Shown here: positions 1 through 8,728 of the stretch, piece after piece
Layout of the letters: each line of letters opens with the position of its first letter
How positions within the stretch are numbered: the first letter of the stretch is position 1
From: Chloroflexota bacterium
GTDB taxonomy: Bacteria; Chloroflexota; Dehalococcoidia; Lucifugimonadales; Lucifugimonadaceae
Reading direction: 5' to 3'
Assembly (NCBI GenBank): GCA_018650845.1
Contig: JABIFF010000011.1
Location: 43,262-107,261 of the forward strand
Length of the DNA: 64,000 nucleotides
Made by a program: the position numbers and the translations under genes
Notes under the pieces: generated by a model
Databases searched by the model: none
What the model was told of the DNA's origin: nothing
What the model saw: the letters and a program-made list of their open reading frames with translations, nothing else

Positions 1-2476
1 TGTTGGATGAATTGTTGGAACTACCCCCACCAACACTGGCCTGCAGAAGCTGCTCTTCTAATTGAGCGACTTGCTTGCGGGCTTGTGCCAAATCGCTAGC
101 CAGTGCATCAACTCTGCCACTTGCATCCGAAACACCGACGCGGAACTTCGCTGCAATATCGTCGAGTGCGCCGAATCGGTCGAAAATCGCCTCTTCTGAA
201 GCAACCCCGGTGATCGCCTCAAGTCGTCGCATTCCTGAACCAATTCCGGTTTCCGAAGTGATAACGAACGTGCCGATACCGCCGGTGTGATCCATGTGAG
301 TTCCACCACAGAGTTCGTAACTCCATGGGGCGTCAATCTTGATCGTCCGAACTTCGTTGTCATAGGTATCTCCGAAGAACGCCAATGCACCCTCTTCGAC
401 AGCCTCGCCATACGTTGTCCAGTGCACTTCAACATCGCGGTTTAAGCGAATCTTCTCGTTGACCCGATCTTGGACAGCCTTGATCTGGTCACGAGTGAGC
501 GCCTGCATGTTTGTGTAGTCGAACCGGAGCCTGTCGGGATCAACAACTGATCCAGCCTGACGAACGTGGCTACCGACGATTTCTCGCAAGGCAGCGTGTA
601 TCAGGTGGGTAGCTGTGTGATTACGACGAATGCGCTCTCGACGCTCTCCGTCGATGGTGGCTGTCACCTTGGCACCTTTGGTCAGAGAACCGCTTGTGAC
701 GGTTCCGTAGTGCACATTCACATGTCCGTAAGGGGCCTGCGTATCCGTAATAGATATTTCGACGCTGTCGCCAACGATAGTTCCGGTGTCGCCTACCTGA
801 CCACCACGAGCAGCGTAGAACGGTGTCTCACCAAGAATTAGCTCGACTTCGTCCCCTTCGCTAACAGATTCGACAGCCACACCGTCTTTTACGATTGCGG
901 CTATTGATGTTTCGGAAACGAGTGTCTCGTACCCAACGAACGGGGTGTCTTCTACGCCGAGATCTTCATATACACGGGTCGAATCAGCGTTACCGCCGAA
1001 TCCGCCAGCAGCGCGACCGCGCTCCCGTTGGGCTTCCATTTCGGTTTCGAATCCCCTGCGATCCACAGATAGGTCGGCTTCTCCAGCTACCTCTTCGGAA
1101 ACTTCCACTGGGTAGCCGTAAGTGTCATAGAGAACGAATGCTTCCGTGCCTGAAACTTTACTGCGCCATTCGTCGATGTCGTCTGTGTTACCCGCTTCGA
1201 CGAGTCGCTCCAGTTCGGATATGGCGAGTCGCGTTCCAACAGAACGGCCATCATCACCAGCGGGAGATTTCAGCGTCTTTCCGTCTTTGAGAAGTTCAGC
1301 AGCGTCTGGATTCTCACTGCGGTAGTCGATCATGCCAGCAAGTACGAGCGCACCGAATTCCAGTGTTCGAGAGAAACTGTATTCTTCTTGCTCTAGAACA
1401 TCCTTGATGAATTCGTAGTTGCCAACAAGCTCTGGGTAAGCGTGACCCATGTGGTCGGACACTGTCTTGGCGACTACAGAAAGCATTGGAGTGTCCACTC
1501 CCAGCTCTCGACCAAACAACATGCCTCGACGGATTAGTCGGCGAAGTACGTAACCTCGTCCCGAGTTGCCCGGAATTACGCCATCACCAATCAAGAACGA
1601 AGCAGAACGTGAATGTTCGGCAACTACTCGAATCGACCGGTCGGTCTCGGTGTCTTGTCCCCACTCTTTTCCAGACAGCTGTTCCACATGCGCGATGATC
1701 GGTCGAAAAGCATCGGTTTCATATACGTTCGGAGCACCCTGCAACACAGCGAGCATGCGCTCGAATCCCATGCCGGTATCGATGTTCTTAGCTGGGAGAA
1801 CTGTGTCGTTGCCGTCTAGATCACGGTAGAACTGAGTGAAAACGAGGTTGTAGAGCTCTACAAAATCGTCGTGATAGTTCGGTCCCCACTCGCCATTACG
1901 AATCGGATCATCGAACGCTGGCACATCGTCTAGCGAGCCGCGGTAGTAGTTGATCTCTGAACTCGGGCCACAAACACCTTCATCACCAGCAGGCCCCCAC
2001 CAGTTGTCCTCATCACCGAATCGGTAGATGCGATCAGCCGGTATACCGAGTTCTTTCCAGATATTCTCGGCTTCGTCGTCAGTTGTGTAGACGGTGTAAT
2101 ACAGCCGTTCCGGATCGAGGCCGAACCTGTTCGTCAGCAGATCGAGCGCCCAGGCACATGCTTCCTTCTTGAAGTAGTTGCCGAAGCTGAAGTTCCCCAG
2201 CATTTCGAACATCGTGAGGTGAGTATCGTCACCAACCTCTTCGATGTCAGTCGTGCGGAAACACTTCTGTGAAGTTGTTACGCGTGGGTGTGGTGGCTCT
2301 TTTTCACCAGAAAAATAAGGCTTGAACTGAGCCATTCCAGAATTGATGAGCAACAGCGTTGGGTCTGCGGCAGGAATCAGCGATGCCGAGGGCATTCGAA
2401 GGTGATCATGACCTTCGAAGTACGAAAGAAATGCCTCTCGTAGTTCATCTGCTGTTTTTGGAGGACTGGATGTCAT
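1..2476 (-). CDS. alaS: Alanyl-tRNA synthetase (3' end cut by window edge)
   Basis: Charges tRNA-Ala with alanine in the cytoplasm and hydrolyses mischarged Ser/Gly-tRNA-Ala. The frame is open from an ATG at 2476 to base 1, giving 825 codons of a family usually 870-900 residues long, so only the C-terminal tail is missing. Seen: class II core with MFEMLGNFSFG near residue 90, and the editing-domain zinc ligands HTATH (residues 620-624) and CGGTH (residues 723-727). The N-terminus MTSSPPKTADELREAFLSYF fits the family start. It is divergent from the glycosyltransferase gene at 2688, with about 210 bp between them holding a 9-bp inverted repeat. Identification is secure. Confidence 0.97.
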   Translation of the reverse strand, partial: MTSSPPKTADELREAFLSYFEGHDHLRMPSASLIPAADPTLLLINSGMAQFKPYFSGEKEPPHPRVTTSQKCFRTTDIEEVGDDTHLTMFEMLGNFSFGNYFKKEACAWALDLLTNRFGLDPERLYYTVYTTDDEAENIWKELGIPADRIYRFGDEDNWWGPAGDEGVCGPSSEINYYRGSLDDVPAFDDPIRNGEWGPNYHDDFVELYNLVFTQFYRDLDGNDTVLPAKNIDTGMGFERMLAVLQGAPNVYETDAFRPIIAHVEQLSGKEWGQDTETDRSIRVVAEHSRSASFLIGDGVIPGNSGRGYVLRRLIRRGMLFGRELGVDTPMLSVVAKTVSDHMGHAYPELVGNYEFIKDVLEQEEYSFSRTLEFGALVLAGMIDYRSENPDAAELLKDGKTLKSPAGDDGRSVGTRLAISELERLVEAGNTDDIDEWRSKVSGTEAFVLYDTYGYPVEVSEEVAGEADLSVDRRGFETEMEAQRERGRAAGGFGGNADSTRVYEDLGVEDTPFVGYETLVSETSIAAIVKDGVAVESVSEGDEVELILGETPFYAARGGQVGDTGTIVGDSVEISITDTQAPYGHVNVHYGTVTSGSLTKGAKVTATIDGERRERIRRNHTATHLIHAALREIVGSHVRQAGSVVDPDRLRFDYTNMQALTRDQIKAVQDRVNEKIRLNRDVEVHWTTYGEAVEEGALAFFGDTYDNEVRTIKIDAPWSYELCGGTHMDHTGGIGTFVITSETGIGSGMRRLEAITGVASEEAIFDRFGALDDIAAKFRVGVSDASGRVDALASDLAQARKQVAQLEEQLLQASVGGGSSNNSSN

Positions 2477-2554
2477 TTTGTATCCGAACTGCACGCAAAG
2501 TGTTCATCTGAAATTAATCGAAGAACTGATTTTAGTTATGGGGCAATTTGTGTG

Positions 2555-2587
2555 TCAAAGTTGATTTGCGTCATTTGAACTTTGACG
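2555..2587. repeat. 9-bp perfect inverted repeat between alaS and the GT20 gene
   Basis: GTCAAAGTT at 2555-2563 is mirrored by AACTTTGAC at 2579-2587 with a 15-nt spacer. It lies about 80 bp upstream of alaS and 100 bp upstream of the GT20 gene, in the only intergenic space between these divergent genes. It could be a dimeric-regulator operator or a hairpin in the alaS leader. No run of T follows on either strand, so it is not a simple terminator. Confidence 0.45.
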
Positions 2588-2687
2588 GGGACCACTTCGA
2601 GTGATTGAATTTGTCTCAGAATCGTTACGACCACCGTGACTTGCTACGAAGATTCGTCGTAGCGGGCATCCCGGCAGGGCAAATTAC

Positions 2688-4235
2688 ATGGCTCCAACGA
2701 GCGGTGATAAATCTCATATCGACAGTACACCGGCAACTAGTTTGTCGTATGCCGCACGACGTTTGTTAGGCAATCGCAAACTAATTGTTGCTGCAAACCG
2801 CGGTCCTTTGTCGTTCACTGAAGATCATACTGGGCAACTCGCCCCACGTTCGGAGCCATCACGCGGGTTTGAACAGTTTGAAGCCTTCTCTGATGTCGAG
2901 ATTTCATGGGTGACGGGAGCTGTCAGTGCTGCTGATCGCAAAGCCGCCGATACTTTAGGCGATCCCGCCGGCCTAATACAGAACGATGTACTTCCCAAAG
3001 ATTGGGCAACAAGGTTCGTATCGTTGCCCCGACGCGTTCATCACAAGTTCTACAACGTCATCTGCAATCCTCTCTTATGGTTCATGCTGCACCGATCGTG
3101 GAGCCCGACGTTCACTCCAAACATCGGATCCGATGAACACGATGCGTGGGAACGGGGATATAAAGCCGTAAACGAATCGTTTGCCACGACTGTTGTCGAA
3201 CTTGCCGGCGATGAAGAAATTGCGCTGCTATGTCGCGATTATCAACTGATGCTGGTTTCGGGGTACGTTCGGAAACAGCGACCCACTGCGATTATTCACC
3301 AATCATTCGAAACTCCTTGGCCGTGGCCGTCAGACTTCGAAATACTTCCGAGCAATTGGCGTTATGAATTGCTTCATAGTCTATTGTTGGCCGATGTTAT
3401 TTCGTTTTCGTCGAATCAGGATATAGACGCATTTATTGCATGTGCGAAGTCGACTTTAGGTGACGAAATTCGAGTAGAGGATTCCAAATCTCAACATCTC
3501 TCGTTTGGCGATCACCAAATACAGCTCACGGTTTCACCGCCTCCAGTTCGCTCTTCAAGATTCAAACTGGTCGCAGAATTTGAAGCCACTCAACGAGCAA
3601 TCAGTCAATTGAACGAATGGAGCGGTCAACACACTTTCGTTACTGTCGACCGGGCTGAGCCACACAAAAATATTGTCCGATCTATCAACGCTTTCGGAGA
3701 GCTTCTCAAGAAGCAACCTGAGTTAACGAACGATGTGCGATTTCTCCTTTATCTCACTCCCGGACCAGCCCATATCTCGGCTTACAAACGTCTGCTCGAA
3801 GAAATTCGACGTTCTGCTCGCCGGGTGAACGACAGATCAAATGGTGTCAACCCGGTACATATTCGTGAGGACGGCAATTTCTCTCGCGCCGTTGCAGCAC
3901 TTGCTACATACGACACGCTAGTCTCGGTGCCGCTGGTTGATGGAACCGGACGGTCTATCCTTGATGGTCCGCTGGTCAACACGAAACAGGGAGGCATGAT
4001 TCTCAGCGAAACGACTGCCGCGGCAGAACTGCTGGCAGATCAAGTTTCGTTGGTCGGCTTCTCCGACGTTGCAGCAATGGCCAGCGCTATGTCAGATGCT
4101 GTCGCAGAGGATTCATCGTCCCGGAAAAACAAGTCAGACGATACTCGCAGGACTATCGAAAACCTTGTAGGAGCGACCGACTCTGGGCAGCCGATATACG
4201 AGATCATCGAACGACTCATCGAAACTGTCGATTAG
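2688..4235 (+). CDS. GT20 family glycosyltransferase, trehalose-6-phosphate synthase (OtsA)-like
   Basis: Family GT20 enzymes transfer glucose from a nucleotide sugar to glucose-6-phosphate or glycerol-3-phosphate, making compatible solutes. At 515 residues it is slightly longer than OtsA (about 470). Recognisable landmarks are NRGP at 37-40 (acceptor loop Arg), DYQLM at 184-188 (OtsA HDYHL), a His at 204 before a proline-rich PWPWP loop, and VDRAEPHK at 320-327 (phosphate-binding Arg and Lys). The donor motif normally written DGMNLV is here DGTGRSI (418-424), with a downstream Glu at 441. No OtsB phosphatase is present in the window. It converges on an MscS channel gene, which suggests an osmotic role. 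The family is clear; trehalose as product is not. Confidence 0.8.
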   Translation: MAPTSGDKSHIDSTPATSLSYAARRLLGNRKLIVAANRGPLSFTEDHTGQLAPRSEPSRGFEQFEAFSDVEISWVTGAVSAADRKAADTLGDPAGLIQNDVLPKDWATRFVSLPRRVHHKFYNVICNPLLWFMLHRSWSPTFTPNIGSDEHDAWERGYKAVNESFATTVVELAGDEEIALLCRDYQLMLVSGYVRKQRPTAIIHQSFETPWPWPSDFEILPSNWRYELLHSLLLADVISFSSNQDIDAFIACAKSTLGDEIRVEDSKSQHLSFGDHQIQLTVSPPPVRSSRFKLVAEFEATQRAISQLNEWSGQHTFVTVDRAEPHKNIVRSINAFGELLKKQPELTNDVRFLLYLTPGPAHISAYKRLLEEIRRSARRVNDRSNGVNPVHIREDGNFSRAVAALATYDTLVSVPLVDGTGRSILDGPLVNTKQGGMILSETTAAAELLADQVSLVGFSDVAAMASAMSDAVAEDSSSRKNKSDDTRRTIENLVGATDSGQPIYEIIERLIETVD

Positions 4236-4246
4236 CCGAAAGCCAA

Positions 4247-5683
4247 CTATTCGTTGTCGGCGGTGTCGACGAGAAGCGTGCGAGCCTGAATGTCCATAGT
4301 GGCGTCAGCGACTCTCGCAGCAGCAGCCATCGCCGTCGCTGCCAGCAACTCTTCACGACGCTCAGGCGTCATCTCCAAGTCATCGTGGCTTCCAACCGGT
4401 GTAGTGGGGCGTGTCGGCTTGGGTGTGGGCCTAGCAGCCGGGGTTGCGGTTGGAGGTTTGCCTGTATCTCGCACTGCGTCTGCAACAACTTCAGGTCTGA
4501 ACGGTGGTTGCGCTTCGCCCCAGTAAACAGTCTGGTGCGGGAACGGAATTTCGATTCCTTCAGCATCTAGGCGAATTTTAATGCGCTTACGCATCTCGCC
4601 CATAATCTCCCACTGCTTCATTGGCTTGCAATCGCCCAGCATCTTGAAAGTAACGGCTGAATCATCGAGTGAGTTCAGGCGAAGAACCTGCGGAGGAGTG
4701 ATGAGCATCAGACCGTAATAAGGATCGGCTGCAATCTCTTCGCCGATGTCGTTCAACACTTCGATCACCCTGTCGACGTCCTCTTTGTAAGCGACGCCGA
4801 TATCAAGATTCACTCTCGACCAGTACTTCGTCTTGTTAGAAGCCACGGTGATTTCGCCGTTAGGAATCACGTGGACTTGACCATCGAGATCACGAAGCAC
4901 CGTGCGCCTCAGGTTGATCGACTCAACAAGACCCGAGATGCCGGCAATCGTCACAACGTCGCCAGTGCGGTACTGGTTCTCAGCAAGAATGAAGATCCCC
5001 GCGATCAGATCACGAACAAGGTACTGAGCCCCGAATCCAACAGCGATACCAGCGATTCCGAATCCACCAAGTACCGGCCCAATCGGAACGGAAAGTTCAG
5101 TCAGCACCATAAACAGAGCTGATACGTAAATAAGTGCGACAGCCCCGCCGACAAATACGCTGGATAGCGTTTCTGAACGCTTCAACACCTCATCGTGATC
5201 TGCCGTCGATGCTTGTCCGAGCATGATCGAAGACAACACTCTAGGAATTACTCTGCGAGCTATCCGGGTGACGACCCAGCTCATAAACAGAATCAGAACG
5301 ATGCGGAGTCCATCGGTCGCCAGCCAGTTGCCTGTAGCCGAACCAGCGTCTTTCAAATACCCGATGGCTGGATCGATATTGTTCCCAAGAACGGACAGAA
5401 TCCCAAGAATTGCAGCTACAGCAAATACAGCAGCGACTAAGAAGTTCGAAATCCACGAATCGGCAGCCTGAACAGCCATACCCACATCGGCGGTAGCTTC
5501 GTGTTGATCTAGTCCTCGAACCGCTTGTCGCAATCCACGACGCAAGATGATCCGAACCACCCACCAACCGATAATCGCGCCGGCGGCTATTAGCGCAGCC
5601 CAAAGCCCGCCTTCCGCAAGCCAAGCCATAAAGCTGCCTTCAGCAGGGTGTCCGAGGAACGTATCGAGGAAAGAATCGCCCAT
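4247..5683 (-). CDS. Small-conductance mechanosensitive ion channel, MscS family
   Basis: A membrane channel that opens when turgor rises and releases solutes. The 478-residue protein has about five hydrophobic segments (roughly residues 20-42, 78-100, 125-147, 178-200 and 203-225). The last merges into the Gly/Ala-rich pore helix GIAGIAVGFGAQYLVRD, followed by the MscS beta domain with the usual RTGDVVTI and VIPNGEI motifs. The C-terminus (about 390-478) is a Pro/Thr-rich linker plus an Ala-rich helix, probably cytoplasmic. It is larger than E. coli MscS (286 residues) and closer to the YbiO/YkuT-like subgroup. It converges on the GT20 gene with 11 bp between stops, so neither gene has room for a long 3' region. 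Confidence 0.93.
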   Translation of the reverse strand: MGDSFLDTFLGHPAEGSFMAWLAEGGLWAALIAAGAIIGWWVVRIILRRGLRQAVRGLDQHEATADVGMAVQAADSWISNFLVAAVFAVAAILGILSVLGNNIDPAIGYLKDAGSATGNWLATDGLRIVLILFMSWVVTRIARRVIPRVLSSIMLGQASTADHDEVLKRSETLSSVFVGGAVALIYVSALFMVLTELSVPIGPVLGGFGIAGIAVGFGAQYLVRDLIAGIFILAENQYRTGDVVTIAGISGLVESINLRRTVLRDLDGQVHVIPNGEITVASNKTKYWSRVNLDIGVAYKEDVDRVIEVLNDIGEEIAADPYYGLMLITPPQVLRLNSLDDSAVTFKMLGDCKPMKQWEIMGEMRKRIKIRLDAEGIEIPFPHQTVYWGEAQPPFRPEVVADAVRDTGKPPTATPAARPTPKPTRPTTPVGSHDDLEMTPERREELLAATAMAAAARVADATMDIQARTLLVDTADNE

Positions 5684-5795
5684 AGCCGGTTTGTAGCGTC
5701 AGATTCTGCGACAAATAAATGATTACGTCGCGGTTCGTGGTCAGTAGATGAACACAGACGATACAGGTCGACCTGTATCTCAAACTGAACGGGTG

Positions 5796-6368
5796 CTACT
5801 TCCCGCTACTTTCCCAGAGTGTGACGTATGGTCCGCTCTTTCCGGAAATCAGGCCAGCGAGATCTTGTTTGGTCGTGTCTTTGATCGACTCACGCTCTTT
5901 GGTCATCAGTCCAAACAACTGCTCATTCAGTTGTTCAATCGCCTGCGGAGAAAGCTTCTTCCCGAATAGCTCACGCGTCGCTTCTTGGAGTTGCGGTAGT
6001 TCAAATGTCAGCAATGTACCCGTGAAGAACAGCACTCCTACGGAACCGCCAGGCTCGTTCGAACCCTCGGGCGTATTGATTCCAAGTTCAGCGATTATGC
6101 GTTTGAGCGAATTGGCTCTCACAACAGCTTCAACCTGTTGCGGAATACCCATTAGCTCAAGAAAACCGATGTCATGTCTTCGAATGAGTTTGGAAAAATC
6201 TTTCTCGACGTTTGAATAGAACTCTTCGCCTAAAACATTCGAAATGGAAAGACTGAGAACTGCTGGACCGCCTGCGCGGTCTTTTCGGGCGTCGATTGCC
6301 AAGAACTCACGAAGGTGAGGAAAAATACACAGTGTTATATCGGCGTTTCCGCGGTCAGAATCAAACAT
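5796..6368 (-). CDS. Hypothetical protein (190 aa)
   Basis: I do not recognise the family. The protein is mostly soluble and mixed in character: the N-terminal half looks alpha/beta (DITLCIFPHLREFLAID), and the C-terminal half has Gln/Leu/Lys-rich helices (about residues 120-170) that could form a coiled coil. No signal peptide, no membrane segment and no cysteine cluster is visible apart from one Cys near residue 14. It starts 15 bp after the stop of the zinc-ribbon gene at 6384 and is very likely in the same transcript. Coding is supported by the clean frame, the ATG start and the tight spacing. Confidence 0.75.
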   Translation of the reverse strand: MFDSDRGNADITLCIFPHLREFLAIDARKDRAGGPAVLSLSISNVLGEEFYSNVEKDFSKLIRRHDIGFLELMGIPQQVEAVVRANSLKRIIAELGINTPEGSNEPGGSVGVLFFTGTLLTFELPQLQEATRELFGKKLSPQAIEQLNEQLFGLMTKERESIKDTTKQDLAGLISGKSGPYVTLWESSGK

Positions 6369-6383
6369 CTATCGATTCTAGCC

Positions 6384-6830
6384 TTAGTTAATTCCGAATA
6401 TCTGCTTCACACGCTGGAAAATGCCGACCTTCTCGCCACGACGAGCCTGATGCCAACTTTTCTCAGCGGACGCTGACCTACCTAGATTCGAGCCACGCTT
6501 TTTCATCACGTCTCTAATCTCTCGATCTTCGCTCTTGTCGAGCCAGAATCCAGCGTCGTTAGGACACGCTTCAATCTCCAGGTTGTACCCGCGGTAGCGG
6601 AATCGAACCATCTGATCACTACAGTGAGGGCAAGCGTGGTCGACAACGTGCTTGCCGTACTGTCTCTGACCTTTGACCATATCGTCGCTGGCAGCGTTGT
6701 CTTCCAGCGATTCAAGCGCAGCAGTCGTTAGCCATACGCCATCGCACTGGTCGCACTTGAACGATTCTTCACCTGAAGTTTTTGACTCGACGAGGTGAGA
6801 TTGATCTACCGGACATGTTAGTTGTGACAA
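6384..6830 (-). CDS. Zinc-ribbon protein with two zf-TFIIB-type domains
   Basis: A small 148-residue protein with two CxxC...CxxC zinc ribbons of the kind grouped as zf-TFIIB (PF13453). The first has CPVD near the N-terminus and CDQCDGVWL about 20 residues later. The second has CPHC near residue 87, then CPNDAGFWLDKSE. The GVWL / GFWLD signature after the second Cys pair is typical. The C-terminal 40 residues are basic and probably disordered before a final hydrophobic turn. Molecular function is unknown for most members; binding to nucleic acid or protein is only inferred. It heads a two-gene unit with the hypothetical at 5796. Confidence 0.85.
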   Translation of the reverse strand: MSQLTCPVDQSHLVESKTSGEESFKCDQCDGVWLTTAALESLEDNAASDDMVKGQRQYGKHVVDHACPHCSDQMVRFRYRGYNLEIEACPNDAGFWLDKSEDREIRDVMKKRGSNLGRSASAEKSWHQARRGEKVGIFQRVKQIFGIN

Positions 6831-6915
6831 ATTCCAGAGCCCTTTGAATAATTGAACTGATATCTCATTGTACGAACTCTACTTCGAATCCGTTTCGTTT
6901 CGACTTAACCCGGAG

Positions 6916-7419
6916 TTACGCGTTCGGTGTCGAATCTGTAGTTTCGGCGTCGTCTAGGGTGTACCTAAAGTCACAGTGCGTTGCACCTTGCATAATCGTC
7001 TGGGTACGCTCGAGTTTCACTTCGGAGTTGAACCCCGAACAAAACTCGAAATCACGAGTACAAGAGAAAATGTCTCCAAGATCGCCGAACCCTAGTTCGT
7101 TGTACATTTCGGCATATTTACATCGGGTTACATCGAACGAATAACGACTCGGCGTGTTCTCGATGATGTCGACTTCAAGTGCCCCGTGTCGTCGCCACGC
7201 ATCTTTGTTTGACGCGTAATCCTCGAGTCCGTTCGACCCGATACCTTTGGCGAACTGCGCACCTTGTTCACGAGCCAACTTGGTGATTGCCGCACGAGCG
7301 ATCTCGTTTGTGCGTTCGGTGCCGATTTCTTCTTGGAACTCACGAAGCATTGGCCCGAGAATCATCGCCTCAACACGCCGACGATCGATTACATCCATCT
7401 CACTTGGATCAAATGCCAT
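6916..7419 (-). CDS. L-2-amino-thiazoline-4-carboxylate (ATC) hydrolase family protein
   Basis: A 167-residue protein matching the ATC hydrolase family (PF14196), named after the Pseudomonas enzyme that opens the thiazoline ring on the way to L-cysteine. Most members have unproven substrates. Seen: FDVTRCKYAEMYNELG near residues 95-110, a SCTRDFEFCSGFN segment, and the family-typical RTQTIMQGATHCDFRY near the C-terminus. The conserved Cys and His in these motifs are all present. The start is supported by AGAGGA six to seven bases before the ATG at 7419. The thiolase gene lies just upstream on the same strand (about 30 bp gap), so cotranscription is likely, though the metabolic link is unclear. 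Confidence 0.85.
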   Translation of the reverse strand: MAFDPSEMDVIDRRRVEAMILGPMLREFQEEIGTERTNEIARAAITKLAREQGAQFAKGIGSNGLEDYASNKDAWRRHGALEVDIIENTPSRYSFDVTRCKYAEMYNELGFGDLGDIFSCTRDFEFCSGFNSEVKLERTQTIMQGATHCDFRYTLDDAETTDSTPNA

Positions 7420-7452
7420 TTTGAATTCCTCTTCTCAAATAAGCTTGAGCAA

Positions 7453-8649
7453 CTATTGAAGTGAAACGCTCATAGCCACGGCGCCGCCACCAGCATGACA
7501 AATCACGGCTAGTCCTTCGGTGCCTTTGTTAGCTTGTAGTCCGTACATCAGAGTGACGAGAATACGTGATCCGCTAGCGCCTATCGGGTGGCCAAGGGCA
7601 ATCGCACCACCTCGTAGGTTTACGGCATCCCAATCCCAATTCAGTGCCTGACCATTCGCCAACACCTGAGCCGCAAAAGCCTCATTGACTTCAATTTGGT
7701 CAAATTCGTCCAATGACTGTCCGGTTTTCTCAAGCAACTTGGTTACCGCAATCCGGGGAGCATCGAACAGCATCCCCGGCTCGTTAGCTGCATGCGCATA
7801 GCCTGTAATACGAGCGACAGGCCCTCTCGATGAGTTCGAAGCCGCTTGTTCGTTTGTGACGATAACGGCAGCCGCACCATCGCTGATCGAAGATGCATTT
7901 CCGGGAGTAACAGTTGTACCGGGTGGGAACACAGTCGGTAGCGCAGATAGGCCGTCAAGCGTAGTGTCGGAGCGAGGTCCTTCATCGGTATCGACGATGG
8001 TCACCTTGCCGCGTCGGCCTTTTACTTCAACTGGAATGATTTCTTCTGCAAATGCGCCTTCGTTTGAAGCTGCCGCAGCGAACCGGTGACTCCGTTCAGA
8101 AAATTCGTCCTGTTGCTCGCGTGTGACGCCATACTTCTCACTAATCGCTTCTGCGGAACCACCCATATGACGGTTCTCAAACGGGCACCATAGCCCATCG
8201 TGAATCATCGAATCGACTAGGTTCGTGTCGCCCAATCGTTGTCCGGTGCGACTATTGAGCAAAAGATGCGGTGCAGCGCTCATGTTTTCCATGCCCCCGG
8301 CAACCACTGCCGACGCTTCACCGAGCTGAATCGATTGCGAAGCCAGAATCACAGCTTGCATCCCTGATGCGCAGGCTTTGTTGATAGTCAGGGCCGAAAC
8401 AGAATTGGGAATTTCAGCTGCTATCGCGGCTTGTCGAGCAGGTGTTTGCCCGAGTCCAGCCGAAAGCATATTGCCCATAACCGTGTATTCGACTTCGTTG
8501 GGAGCGATACCCGAACGTTCAATCGCTGCTTTGATCGCCGTTGCGCCTAGATCAGTCGCGGCAGTCGTCGAGAGTCCACCTTGGAATTTACCGAGCGGAG
8601 TTCGAGCTGCACCAGTGATGAATACATCGCTTTTGAGAGCGTTGACCAT
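7453..8649 (-). CDS. Thiolase family protein, acetyl-CoA C-acetyltransferase type
   Basis: Catalyses thiolytic cleavage of 3-ketoacyl-CoA or condensation of two acetyl-CoA. The length of 398 residues is typical. The acyl-accepting Cys lies in KACASGMQAV near residue 93, VNEAFAAQ and GGAIALGHPIGASGSRI precede the catalytic His, and the C-terminal active-site region reads CHAGGGAVAM, where most thiolases have CIGGG or CNGGG. The slightly altered C-terminal loop keeps the cysteine. It sits upstream of the ATC-hydrolase-like gene on the same strand. Substrate chain length cannot be read from the sequence. Confidence 0.93.
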   Translation of the reverse strand: MVNALKSDVFITGAARTPLGKFQGGLSTTAATDLGATAIKAAIERSGIAPNEVEYTVMGNMLSAGLGQTPARQAAIAAEIPNSVSALTINKACASGMQAVILASQSIQLGEASAVVAGGMENMSAAPHLLLNSRTGQRLGDTNLVDSMIHDGLWCPFENRHMGGSAEAISEKYGVTREQQDEFSERSHRFAAAASNEGAFAEEIIPVEVKGRRGKVTIVDTDEGPRSDTTLDGLSALPTVFPPGTTVTPGNASSISDGAAAVIVTNEQAASNSSRGPVARITGYAHAANEPGMLFDAPRIAVTKLLEKTGQSLDEFDQIEVNEAFAAQVLANGQALNWDWDAVNLRGGAIALGHPIGASGSRILVTLMYGLQANKGTEGLAVICHAGGGAVAMSVSLQ

Positions 8650-8728
8650 GAAGAAGCTTTCTAACTACTAGCCTGTGATCTGAGAAACGGTCAGCCGAGT
8701 ATAAATCGACTTTACGTACCGTGCCGTT

